A program made the position numbers and the translations under genes. The notes below the pieces were generated by a model. The model was not told the origin of the DNA and did no database searches. It was given only the letters and a program-made list of their open reading frames with translations. From Pyxidicoccus fallax (lineage in GTDB: Bacteria > Myxococcota > Myxococcia > Myxococcales > Myxococcaceae), in the NCBI RefSeq assembly GCF_012933655.1, contig NZ_JABBJJ010000113.1, positions 1 through 33,911 on the forward strand: a DNA stretch of 33,911 nt. The letters are read 5' to 3'. Below are positions 7,464-15,432 of the stretch, piece after piece (the stretch's first letter is position 1; each line of letters starts with the position of its first letter).

Positions 7464-9749
7464 TCAGTCCCGCAGCCGCGCGGCGAGCCGGGTGAAGCGC
7501 TTCTGGGTCTCCCCGTTGCGCACGGCGATGCCCAGCGCCTTCTTGCTTCCCACCAGCACCACCAGCTTCTTGCCCCGCGTCACGCCGGTGTAGAGCAGGT
7601 TGCGCTGCAGCAGCGTGAAGTGCTGCGTGTGCAGGGGCAGCACCACGCACGGGTACTCACTGCCCTGCGACTTGTGCACGCTCGTGGCGTAGGCCAGCAC
7701 CAGCTCGTCGAGGTCCGACCACGTGTATTCCACCGGCCGCCCGTCGAAGCGCGCCACCAGCGACTGCTCCTCCTTGTCGATGGCCTCCACCCGCCCGATG
7801 TCCCCGTTGAAGACGCCGAGCTCGTAGTTGTTGCGCACCTGCATCACCTTGTCGCCCACCCGGAACGTCCGGTTGCCCCGGGCCAGCTCCTCGCCGGTTG
7901 GATTCAGGTGCTCCTGCAGCGCGACGTTGAGGCTCGCCGTGCCGATGAGACCCCGGTTCATCGGCACGAGCACCTGCACCTCGTCCACCGGATGCAGTCC
8001 GAAGCGGCGGGGGATGCGCTCCTTCACCAGCGTCTTGAGCGTCGCCAGGATGGCCTCGGGCTCCTCCTTCTCCACGAAGTAGAAGTCCGCCAGCGCGTCC
8101 GCCGCGGGCACCTGCGGCATCTCCCCCTGGTTGATGCGGTGGGCGTTGGTGATGATGAGGCTCGCCTGCGCCTGCCGGAAGATGTGCTTCAGCCGCACCA
8201 CCGGCACGTGCCCCGAGGCGATGATGTCCTGGAGCACGCTGCCCGGCCCCACGCTCGGCAGCTGGTCCACGTCCCCCACGAGCAGCAGCTGGCAGTGCGG
8301 GGGCAGCGCCTTGAGCACGTTGAGCATCAGCACGGTGTCCACCATGGACACCTCGTCCAGCACCAGCACGTCGGCCTCGAGCGGGTTGTTCCTGTCGCGC
8401 TGGAAGCTGTGCGTGCGCGGGTTGTACTCGAGCAGCCGGTGGATGGTCTCCGCCTCGCGCCCCGTCGCCTCGCCCATGCGCTTCGCCGCGCGGCCGGTGG
8501 GCGCCGACAGCAGAATCCTTCGGCCCTTCTTCTCCAGGATGGAGAGGATGGCGTTGACCAGCGTCGTCTTCCCGGTGCCCGGGCCGCCGGTGATGACCAG
8601 CACCTTGGCCACCATCGCCTGGCGCACCGCCTCCTTCTGCTCGGGCGCGAGTGTCAATCCCTGACGGCCCTCGAACCAGGAGATGGCCCGCTCCACGTCC
8701 ACCTCCAGGGGCCGCCCCGGCCAGGCGGCGAGCGCCTTGAGGAGGTTGGCCACGCCGACCTCCGACACGTGCAGGGCCTTGAGGTACACCGCCTCGCAGG
8801 CGTCCTCGGGGCGGGGATGCGCGAGCGCGCTGGCCCCCTCCACCGTGAGGTACTCGGCGGCGCCGAGCCGGGTGATGGCCGCCTCCACCAACTCGGGCGT
8901 CACCTCCAGCATCTCCACCGTGCGCGCGGTGAGCTTGTCGCGCGGCGCGTAGAGGTGGCCCTCCTCGGAGAACTCGCGGAGCACGTGCAGCACGCCCGCC
9001 TCGGCGCGCTTGGGCGAGTGCGTGGGCACACCGAGCGACTGGGCGATGCGGTCCGCGGTGCGGAAGCCGATGCCATACACGTCGATGGCGAGCCGGTACG
9101 GGTTCTCCTGCACCACGGAAATCGCCTGGGCGCCGTACTGCTTGTAGACCTTCACCGCGAAGCTGGCGGGCACCTGGTGGGTTTGCAGGAAGACCATCAC
9201 CTGGCGGATGTCGCGCTGCTCGGCCCAGGTCTCCACCAGCAGCTTGCGCCGCTTCGCGCCGAAGCCCTTCACCTCCGCGAGCCGCTCGGGCTTCGAGTCG
9301 ATGATGTCCAGCGTCTCCATTCCGAAGTGCTGCACCAGGCGCTTGGCCATGGCGGGGCCCACGCCCTTCACCAGCCCGCTGCCGAGGTACTTCTCGATGC
9401 CCACCAGCGTCGCCGGCTTCACCGTGGCGAAGGAGACGACGCGGAACTGCTCACCGTACTTCCGGTCCTGCACCCACCAGCCGGTGAGGCGCAGGGACTC
9501 TCCCGGCTGGACGCCCAGGAGGTTGCCCACCGCGGTGATGGGGTCCTTGCGGCCGGAGATGGCCACCCGCACCACGCTCCAGGCGGCCTCCTCGTTGGTG
9601 AAGGTGATGCGCTCGAGGCTCCCCTCCAGGGTGGTGGTGGGGCGCGCGGGAGCGTTCGCCTCCAGGGACGCCGGGGCCCCGTCCCGCGCGATGGGGAGGG
9701 TGCCCCCCACGTCGGCGGCGTAACCCGGGCGGGGAGAAGAGGCGGACAT
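7464..9749 (-). CDS. recD2: RecD2-type ATP-dependent DNA helicase
   Basis: This 761-aa protein is a superfamily 1B 5'-3' DNA helicase of the RecD2 (RecD-like, RecBC-independent) type. It has an N-terminal OB-like region (about 40-110), helix-hairpin-helix units (GLVKGVGPAMAKRL near 125-138, LAEVKGFGAKRRK 157-169, NPYRL...GIGFRTADRI 216-235), Walker A GGPGTGKTT (388-396), Walker B VLVLDEVSM (461-469), motif III LLVGDVDQLPSVG (489-501), the UvrD-like C-terminal motif V YATSVHKSQGSEYP (687-700) and motif VI LLYTGVTRGKK (718-728). The size matches RecD2 (700-850 aa). The N-terminal extension of about 40 residues is Ala/Pro-rich. The ATG at 9749 has only a weak AAGGG upstream. RecD2 is known in DNA repair and replication-fork processing. 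An inverted repeat lies just upstream. Confidence 0.97.
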   Translation of the reverse strand: MSASSPRPGYAADVGGTLPIARDGAPASLEANAPARPTTTLEGSLERITFTNEEAAWSVVRVAISGRKDPITAVGNLLGVQPGESLRLTGWWVQDRKYGEQFRVVSFATVKPATLVGIEKYLGSGLVKGVGPAMAKRLVQHFGMETLDIIDSKPERLAEVKGFGAKRRKLLVETWAEQRDIRQVMVFLQTHQVPASFAVKVYKQYGAQAISVVQENPYRLAIDVYGIGFRTADRIAQSLGVPTHSPKRAEAGVLHVLREFSEEGHLYAPRDKLTARTVEMLEVTPELVEAAITRLGAAEYLTVEGASALAHPRPEDACEAVYLKALHVSEVGVANLLKALAAWPGRPLEVDVERAISWFEGRQGLTLAPEQKEAVRQAMVAKVLVITGGPGTGKTTLVNAILSILEKKGRRILLSAPTGRAAKRMGEATGREAETIHRLLEYNPRTHSFQRDRNNPLEADVLVLDEVSMVDTVLMLNVLKALPPHCQLLLVGDVDQLPSVGPGSVLQDIIASGHVPVVRLKHIFRQAQASLIITNAHRINQGEMPQVPAADALADFYFVEKEEPEAILATLKTLVKERIPRRFGLHPVDEVQVLVPMNRGLIGTASLNVALQEHLNPTGEELARGNRTFRVGDKVMQVRNNYELGVFNGDIGRVEAIDKEEQSLVARFDGRPVEYTWSDLDELVLAYATSVHKSQGSEYPCVVLPLHTQHFTLLQRNLLYTGVTRGKKLVVLVGSKKALGIAVRNGETQKRFTRLAARLRD

Positions 9750-9765
9750 GACCCTTGAAGTTAAC

Positions 9766-9808
9766 AGGGCGGGCCGTCCTTGCCTCGACCGAGCTGAACG
9801 CCCGCCCT
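9766..9808. promoter_or_regulatory. Nine-base inverted repeat upstream of recD2
   Basis: AGGGCGGGC (9766-9774) and GCCCGCCCT (9800-9808) are perfect inverted copies separated by 25 bases. The element lies 17-59 bases upstream of the recD2 start and 64 bases past the end of the preceding gene on the same strand. It may be a terminator for the upstream gene or a leader hairpin for recD2. Confidence 0.35.
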
Positions 9809-9830
9809 TCCCTTCCCGGCTGCCTGCCTG

Positions 9831-9853
9831 CCACCCGTCCAGCCACCGGGTGG
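9831..9853 (-). terminator. Candidate hairpin terminator of small lipoprotein gene
   Basis: CCACCCG (9831-9837) pairs with CGGGTGG (9847-9853) around a nine-base loop. It begins 18 bases past the stop of the gene ending at 9872, the expected place for its terminator; no T run follows. Confidence 0.45.
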
Positions 9854-9871
9854 TTCAGGGGAACCGCGGTC

Positions 9872-10480
9872 TCAGAAGGTGGTGATGGTCGGCGGCGTGG
9901 TGCTGGTGAAGAAGTTGGCGAAGCTCGCCGAGTAGAAGGTGCCCTGCCTGCCGTTCATCTTGCAGGCCATCGAGCCGGACACGCTGACGCCCGTGCCGGT
10001 GGAGTGGAGGCTGAGGTTGCCCGTGCTGATGCTGCCGGTCATGTAGTCGCAGAAGATGTCCGCGTTGCGCACGGTGGACAGCGACGTCGGATTCACGTGG
10101 CGCAGGCCGTAGACCTTCGGGGAGGAACCGGTCCAGCTGTTGCGCATCACCAGGCCCACGGCGAGCCCCTGGTCCGAGCCGACGATGGCCACGTGGCTGG
10201 GCGCGTCCAGCGGAACGGTGTGAATCACCTGCGAGACGCCCGTCGCCAGGGTGCAGGTGGCGCCGCCCGTGCGGGTCACCACGATGTTGTACGTCGGCGG
10301 CGCGGTGGTCACCTGGACCGACGCCACGGAGTAGTCACAGCCCTGGGACGTCGCCGTCGTCAGGCTCGCGGTCTGCTGCGCCAGGGACTCGCCCTGCTCC
10401 TGCTGCTCGTCCTGCGGACCACCACAGGCGGCGACGACGAAGGCGGAAGCCAGACACACCACGCGCGTGAAGTGATTCAT
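9872..10480 (-). CDS. Small lipoprotein of unknown function
   Basis: This 202-aa product starts at the ATG at 10480, eight bases after AAAGG; an upstream in-frame ATG at 10513 has a poorer context. Residues 1-19 form a lipoprotein signal with lipobox VAAC (Cys19), followed by an acidic/Gln-rich linker (GGPQDEQQEQGE). The mature domain is Ser/Thr-rich and beta-rich, with Cys pairs such as GCDYSV, ATCTL, FCDYM and MACKM, which could form two disulfides. I do not recognise a family. It has its own hairpin downstream and a 311-bp gap upstream, so it is probably a single-gene unit, exposed on the outer membrane or periplasmic. Confidence 0.85.
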   Translation of the reverse strand: MNHFTRVVCLASAFVVAACGGPQDEQQEQGESLAQQTASLTTATSQGCDYSVASVQVTTAPPTYNIVVTRTGGATCTLATGVSQVIHTVPLDAPSHVAIVGSDQGLAVGLVMRNSWTGSSPKVYGLRHVNPTSLSTVRNADIFCDYMTGSISTGNLSLHSTGTGVSVSGSMACKMNGRQGTFYSASFANFFTSTTPPTITTF

Positions 10481-10791
10481 TTGGGAGACCTTTCCTTTGC
10501 GGGGAAGGCCCATACGCTAGCAAGCAGGACTGACGGGACAAAGACACCCCTGTTGCATCTGCCATTGACGCGGGGCGGCGCATGTGTGCGGCGTGGTGTG
10601 AGTCTTGGGTGACCCGGGAAACACATACCTACAAGTCCCTCGGGCCAATGACAGGCGGGGACAGGGCGACGCTGTCCGGCGCGGCGCACATCGTCAGCGT
10701 GGCTCGCGCAGCAGGTGCTTCAGGTAGCGCCATTCGGGCACTGACCCGGCGCGCCCCGGGCTTGGAGGGCCCGGGGCGCGTGGGGTGATGC
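10481..10791. other. 311-bp intergenic region
   Basis: This gap holds the strong hairpin at 10750-10780 near its right end and presumably the promoter of the lipoprotein gene starting at 10480. A weak promoter-like pair on the minus strand (TTGTCC, 16 bases, TAGCGT, around 10510-10540) is not convincing. No small ORF with a good start signal was seen. Confidence 0.5.
10750..10780 (-). terminator. Strong 12-bp hairpin after fibro-slime gene
   Basis: A perfect 12-bp GC stem (10750-10761 with 10769-10780) closes a seven-base loop (10762-10768). It begins 11 bases past the stop codon of the fibro-slime lipoprotein gene. There is no T run, but the stem is the strongest in the window and the position fits a transcription terminator or 3' end protector. 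Confidence 0.6.
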
Positions 10792-12738
10792 TCAGGGGGA
10801 TTCCAGCTGGCAGTACATGTTGCAGCCGTCCCCGTTGACGGTGTTGCCGTCGTCGCATTCCTCTCCCAATTGGAAGACGCCGTCACCGCACGTGCGCACG
10901 CACTCGGTGCGCTGGGTGCTGAAGTTGTTGAGGGTGAGCCGGTAGCTGGACGCGGTCGTGTGGCGCTCGGCCTGGAACACCACCACCTCGTAGATGCGGC
11001 CCACCTCGAGGCCCAGCTGGCTGGCCCGCTGGGACAGGGTGATGGTGCCGTCCAGCGCGCCGTGGACGCCGCCCATGTCCAGCGCCAGCCTCTTGTTGAT
11101 GAACACCCACACGTCATCGTCGCCGCGGAAGGAGAGCACCTCGGTGCCCTTGTACTCGAACCAGTAGCGGGCCTCGCTGGTGAAGCTGAAGTTGTGGCCG
11201 TTGGTGCGGGGCGGCTCGTTGCCGGAGGCCACCCAGCCCTTCCCGTCGAGCGGGAAGAAGGTCTGGCTGTCGAACACGTAAGCGCCGCTCGGCTGACGCG
11301 CGAGGACCAGCGTCTCCACCACGGTCTTGTTGACGTTGATCACGTCCCGGTACCACTGGTCGAAGGCCGCCCGGCCGTTGGTATTGGCGGAGCTCATGCC
11401 CTCCTTGGCGTAGACGGGCTTGCCGTCGTTGCCCAGGGTGGCCGCGACGATGCCCGTCTCATGTCCGCCGTTCTTGTTCTCGAAGTCGATGTGGCCGCGC
11501 GGCAGGCTGCCCGTCGAGGCGAGGTCATAGCCACGGAAGTCCCGGTAGACGATGGGAATGGACAACTGCGCCGGAGGATCGTTCTCGATGTTTTGGCAGA
11601 CGAAGCCCTCCTCGAGCTGGCATGTCGGCGAGCAGCCGTCGTTGGCGCGCGTGTTGCCGTCATCGCACTCCTCGGTGGTGCTGTTGGGCAGAATCACTCC
11701 GTCGCCACACACCTCTTCGCATACACCGTTGTCGCAGCGGGGCTCGCGCGTGCACAGCGGCGTGCAGCCGTCGCCCAGGTTGTTGTTGCCGTCGTCGCAC
11801 TGCTCGGTGCCTTCGCGAATCCTGTCACCGCAGACGGTGGGAACGCAGGCCTGGCCCGGGACGGGGCACTTGTAGCCGGACTCCAGGCGGCACGTGGAGT
11901 CGCAGCCGTCGCCGTTCACGGCGTTGCCGTCCTCGCACTCCTCGGCGCCCGCGATGAGGAGGTCGCCGCACGCAGCCGCATGGCAGGGGCCCCCGGTGGA
12001 GGAGCAGTTCCAGCCGGGCTCCTCCTGGCAGGTGGCATCACAACCATCTCCGCCAGCGGTGTTTCCATCGTCACAGGTCTCGGAGGGTTCGACCTGGCCA
12101 TTGCCGCACACGGCCAACCGGACGCAGGGCTGGCCCTCCTCGGCACACGCCCAGCCCGGCTCGATCGCGGCACAGGTCGCCGAGCAGCCATCGCCGCCCA
12201 CCGTGTTGCCATCGTCGCAGGCCTCCGAAGTCTGCTTCACGCCATCGCCACAGAGCGGGGCTCCCGCGTCGGTGCCCGCGTCGTCGCTGCCCGCATCGGC
12301 TCCGGCGTCGGTGCCCGCGTCATCGCTGCCCGCGTCGGTGCCCGCGTCATCGCTGCCCGCGTCGGTGCCCGCGTCATCGCTGCCCGCGTCGGTGCCCGCG
12401 TCAGCACTGCCTGCGTCGGTGCCCGCGTCGTCGCTGCCCGCATCGGTTCCCGCGTCGGTGCCTGCATCCTCACCGGCGTCAGTGCTGCCTGCGTCGTCGC
12501 GGCCCGCGTCGGTTCCCGGGTCCGTGCCCGCGTCGTTGCCGCCCGCGTCGCTTCCAGCGTCGGTGTCAGTCTGTGTTCCCGCATCGGAGCCGCTGTCCGG
12601 CGTGGACGCATCCCGCACGTCCGATGGCGTGCCCGCGTCCCGGTCACTGGAGTCGTCATCTCCACAGGCCGTCAGGCAGAGGAACAGGGCGGTGAATAGC
12701 GCACTGGCAAGTCGTCGGGGAACGGGCCGGGATGTCAT
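10792..12738 (-). CDS. Fibro-slime/DUF4215 lipoprotein with Asp-Ala-Gly stalk
   Basis: This 648-aa surface protein has four parts. Residues 1-25 are a lipoprotein signal with lipobox LTAC (Cys25). Residues about 35-160 form a low-complexity acidic stalk of DAGTDAGSD units. Residues 163-382 hold five Cys-rich DUF4215 repeats, each with the signature CGDG...E.CDDGN...GDGC...C, and a sixth closes the protein (617-645). Residues about 392-608 form a fibro-slime domain (TIGR02148) with the hallmark FRGDDDVWVFINKRLALDMGG (537-557; PA14-like, likely calcium or glycan binding). Inference: a rod-like adhesin or matrix protein held in the outer membrane and projecting the fibro-slime domain outward. 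No clear ribosome binding site precedes the ATG at 12738, but the signal peptide fixes the start. A TACAAT -10-like box lies at 12782-12777. Confidence 0.95.
   Translation of the reverse strand: MTSRPVPRRLASALFTALFLCLTACGDDDSSDRDAGTPSDVRDASTPDSGSDAGTQTDTDAGSDAGGNDAGTDPGTDAGRDDAGSTDAGEDAGTDAGTDAGSDDAGTDAGSADAGTDAGSDDAGTDAGSDDAGTDAGSDDAGTDAGADAGSDDAGTDAGAPLCGDGVKQTSEACDDGNTVGGDGCSATCAAIEPGWACAEEGQPCVRLAVCGNGQVEPSETCDDGNTAGGDGCDATCQEEPGWNCSSTGGPCHAAACGDLLIAGAEECEDGNAVNGDGCDSTCRLESGYKCPVPGQACVPTVCGDRIREGTEQCDDGNNNLGDGCTPLCTREPRCDNGVCEEVCGDGVILPNSTTEECDDGNTRANDGCSPTCQLEEGFVCQNIENDPPAQLSIPIVYRDFRGYDLASTGSLPRGHIDFENKNGGHETGIVAATLGNDGKPVYAKEGMSSANTNGRAAFDQWYRDVINVNKTVVETLVLARQPSGAYVFDSQTFFPLDGKGWVASGNEPPRTNGHNFSFTSEARYWFEYKGTEVLSFRGDDDVWVFINKRLALDMGGVHGALDGTITLSQRASQLGLEVGRIYEVVVFQAERHTTASSYRLTLNNFSTQRTECVRTCGDGVFQLGEECDDGNTVNGDGCNMYCQLESP
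12259..12588 (-). repeat. 27-bp tandem repeat coding a DAG-rich stalk
   Basis: The DNA repeats a 27-bp unit, nearly exact at about 12316-12405 and decayed on both sides; it encodes the nine-residue unit GTDAGSDDA. The identical copies point to recent expansion by slippage or unequal exchange, so stalk length probably varies between strains. It also makes long false ORFs on the opposite strand. Confidence 0.9.
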
Positions 12739-12957
12739 GGGGTGCTCGGGGTGGGAGTGGTTGATGGCGGTTGGCTATTGTAATCCAGTTTCTGACAACC
12801 ATTCGCGGAAGTGCCCTCCCGCGAGTTCCGGTCCGCCACGGGCGAGGCACCCGGGCGCTTCTTTGGGGCGGACTCCTGCTGCTGACAGTGTCGGGCAGCG
12901 ACAGGTGTCCACCCCACCCTCCCGCGGTGGCGCGGCCCCGCCGGTATCATCGGGAGC

Positions 12958-14790
12958 ATGAACATCATCCCTCTCCTGGAGGTGGAGCGGCGCCTCGAGC
13001 GGCGCGAGGACCGGATGGCCCTTCTCGACGAGCTCGGCAAAGGCTCGGAGCCGGAGCGCTGGCTCGGGAGGGCACTGCGGCGGGACCTGGCCTTCCTCGC
13101 GAAGCACCCGGACCTCACCTTCCCGTGCGTCTACCGGCTGGGTTGGTGGCACGACGCACCCGACGCCGGTACGTCGCTCCGGTCCGCTCCGCTGCGGCCC
13201 CTCCTGGAGGTGTGGCGGCGGGAGTGGGAGTCCCAGCGCCGGGGGCCCTGGCTGCGAGCCCTCCGGCCACCGGTGATACCCCTCGATTCACCCCTGCTCG
13301 AGGAGTACTGCGGCGTCGACTGGCGCGCCCCCGTGGCCTTCTCCCGGGACGACACCGTGGTGGGAGCCCGCGGTTCCCCGCCCGTCGCCTGGGAGCGCGA
13401 GAGCGGGAGGTGGCTGTCCGGAGACGAGGCCCGCGCGCGCATGGGCGCAGCCGAGTCTCCCCGCTACGCGTTCGGGGACCAGCCCTCGGCGGACTGCGAG
13501 TGGCTCTGCGACAACCTGACGGGCGAGACGATGGGTTTTCCCCTGCCCCTGCCAGGCTACATGTCCTTCAGACAGTACGCCGTCGAGCTCTCGGAGGGAC
13601 GGGTGCTGGCGGCCGCCGAGAGCGACGATGGCGGGGGCGCGTTGTACCTGGTGGACTTCCGGAACAAGCAAGCGCTGTTTCAATTCGACGAGCTCGGCTG
13701 GCGCATCGACATGGCGGGCTCGCTGAACAGGCAGCTCGCCCTGGTTCGGGACGCGTGGGGCGACAGCTTCTTCCTCGAAGCGCTGGATACACCCAGGATG
13801 CATGGGCCGTTCCTCATCGGCCATGGACACAATGCGCTCTCTTCCCAGGGGCGCCTCGCGGCCACCGTGATGCACGGCGTGCTCCGTGTCTGGGATGTGC
13901 GGGACCTCTGGTCACGGCCGCGGCCACGGCCGCTGAGCCCTCCCTGGGAGCAGAGCGCCCGCTTCTCTTCCGATGGGGAACTCCTGCTCACGGAGAATCT
14001 GCTGTGTGATGCCCGGACCGGACAGGTCATCCAGACGTTCGATTTTTCCGAGAGGCGCGGGGTGTGGCTGGCGGGAAGGCCGCCGAGGAAGGGCCGGGCG
14101 CTGGTACGCGGCGGCTTCATTGAAATCAACGAACAGGGCGTCCAGAGGTGGGACGCGCGCGGTCAGCGCATCGTCCAGGACGGGGGCCGCGGTCATGAAA
14201 TCCTGCCACATCTCGTGATTTCGCCGGACGGGACGCGCTACGCGTGGAGCCTGGGGCTCTACGGCCACCCCGAGGTCCAAATCCGGAGGCTGGAAGACGA
14301 CCAGGAGCTGACATGCCTCCCGGGCTGGAAGATAGAGCCGCTGGAGTGGTCCCCCGGTGGAGAGCTCCTCGCCTCCCTCACGGGCGAGGGCGAGGTCCGG
14401 CTCCTCCCTGAGAAAGGACGGGAGCGGACCCTGGGAGCGCATCCGCACGCCACCCACGTCCGCTTCTCGCACGATGGCCGCCTGCTCGCAGCCCTCGACG
14501 ATAAGCACGTGAAGATATGGGACACGCGGACGGGGCTGCTCCACGCGGAGAGCCTCCTGTCGGACCTGGGAGTCGAGAGCGCCAGGGACGCACTTCCGTT
14601 CGGCTGGGCCGGGTTCCACGAGCATGGGCACCCGTACGTGGGGCGCTTCGAGGGCGGGGTCTTCGAAATCACCTACGGCCAGGAGGGAACGACGGTGGCG
14701 CGAGTCCCGTCGGGCGAGCCGCTGATTTCGGACCCGACGGGCACCCGCTGGGCGGGCAGCACGAGTCACTACGCCCTGGAGGAGCGCTGA
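12958..14790 (+). CDS. WD40-like beta-propeller protein
   Basis: This 610-aa protein has no signal peptide. Two clear WD-type blade ends are visible, GVLRVWDVRDLW (near residue 308) and HVKIWDTRTG (near 517), together with SPDG/SHDG/SSDGELL turn motifs (near 340, 425, 460 and 505) that mark the start of blades, so the region from about 200 to 610 is one propeller of roughly seven blades. Residues 1-160 are different: Arg-, Glu- and Trp-rich and probably helical, with no family I recognise. WD40 proteins normally act as interaction platforms, so the N-terminal part may be the effector or docking unit. The ATG at 12958 has only GGGAG immediately before it. Divergent from the fibro-slime gene (219-bp gap) and convergent with tetR. 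Confidence 0.85.
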   Translation: MNIIPLLEVERRLERREDRMALLDELGKGSEPERWLGRALRRDLAFLAKHPDLTFPCVYRLGWWHDAPDAGTSLRSAPLRPLLEVWRREWESQRRGPWLRALRPPVIPLDSPLLEEYCGVDWRAPVAFSRDDTVVGARGSPPVAWERESGRWLSGDEARARMGAAESPRYAFGDQPSADCEWLCDNLTGETMGFPLPLPGYMSFRQYAVELSEGRVLAAAESDDGGGALYLVDFRNKQALFQFDELGWRIDMAGSLNRQLALVRDAWGDSFFLEALDTPRMHGPFLIGHGHNALSSQGRLAATVMHGVLRVWDVRDLWSRPRPRPLSPPWEQSARFSSDGELLLTENLLCDARTGQVIQTFDFSERRGVWLAGRPPRKGRALVRGGFIEINEQGVQRWDARGQRIVQDGGRGHEILPHLVISPDGTRYAWSLGLYGHPEVQIRRLEDDQELTCLPGWKIEPLEWSPGGELLASLTGEGEVRLLPEKGRERTLGAHPHATHVRFSHDGRLLAALDDKHVKIWDTRTGLLHAESLLSDLGVESARDALPFGWAGFHEHGHPYVGRFEGGVFEITYGQEGTTVARVPSGEPLISDPTGTRWAGSTSHYALEER

Positions 14791-14805
14791 CGTGGGGACG
14801 TCACC

Positions 14806-15432
14806 TCACGCCGGCTCCCGCCGCAGCCACGCCGCGAAGCCGTGGAGGCCGGGAAGCTGGTAGCTCCAGAAGGCCTCGATGGCCTCGCGCAGCGCCTCTT
14901 CCTTCTCGTGCGCCTCCAGGATGGCGGCCAGCGTGCGCCGGGTGTTCTCGAAGATGCGGGTGAGCACGAAGCGCGCGGCGGCGCTCACCCGCAGCCCCGG
15001 GCTCTGCTCGCGCAGCTGCGCCAGCGTCCCCGCCACGAGCAGCTCGACGAAGCGCTCGCCGAAGCGCGCATAGGCCGTGCCCTCGGCGCGGTCGAGCAGG
15101 ATGACCACGGCGAGCCGGTTCTGGACCCAGAAGCGGAGCAGCTCGTCTCCCAGGTCCCCCGTGCTCCGCGGGGCCTCGTCGAGCGTGGCCCGGGCGAGCG
15201 CGCGCACCCGGCGCTCCAGCAGCGACTCGAAGCGCTGCGCCAGCTCGGGCGTCACCACCGCGTCGAACAGCTCGCCCTTGCCCGCGTAGTAGCGATACGT
15301 GCTGGCCGTCCCGAGCCCGGCGCGCCCGGCGATGGCCGTCATCGTCGCGCCCGCGAAGCCATGCGCCGCGAACTCCTGGAGCGCGGCGGCGAGGATGCGC
15401 TCGCGCACTTCGTCTTTGAGGACCTGGGGCAT
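14806..15432 (-). CDS. TetR-family transcriptional regulator
   Basis: This 208-aa protein begins at the ATG at 15432, whose A is also the last base of the upstream amidase stop codon (TGATG), so the two are translationally coupled. The N-terminal DNA-binding domain is typical: ERILAAALQEFAAHGFAGAT (11-30) followed by the HTH TAIAGRAGLGTASTYRYYAGKGELFDAVV (32-60). The C-terminal ligand-binding domain is variable, as in the family. It probably represses its own operon in response to a small molecule, perhaps a substrate or product of the amidase. An in-frame ATG at 15483 lies inside the amidase gene and is not preferred. It ends 15 bp from the convergent WD40 gene. Confidence 0.95.
   Translation of the reverse strand: MPQVLKDEVRERILAAALQEFAAHGFAGATMTAIAGRAGLGTASTYRYYAGKGELFDAVVTPELAQRFESLLERRVRALARATLDEAPRSTGDLGDELLRFWVQNRLAVVILLDRAEGTAYARFGERFVELLVAGTLAQLREQSPGLRVSAAARFVLTRIFENTRRTLAAILEAHEKEEALREAIEAFWSYQLPGLHGFAAWLRREPA

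Noticed and set aside
7620-9758. 712-aa plus-strand open frame
   Set aside because: Antisense to recD2, His/Leu/Arg-rich, no motifs; recD2 is supported by all helicase motifs.
12259-12588. Tandem repeats considered as a CRISPR array
   Set aside because: Units are contiguous without spacers and lie in frame within a lipoprotein gene.
10870-12699. 609-aa plus-strand open frame with repeated GARVIAARV units
   Set aside because: The repeats mirror the 27-bp DNA repeat of the fibro-slime gene; an artefact of the opposite strand.
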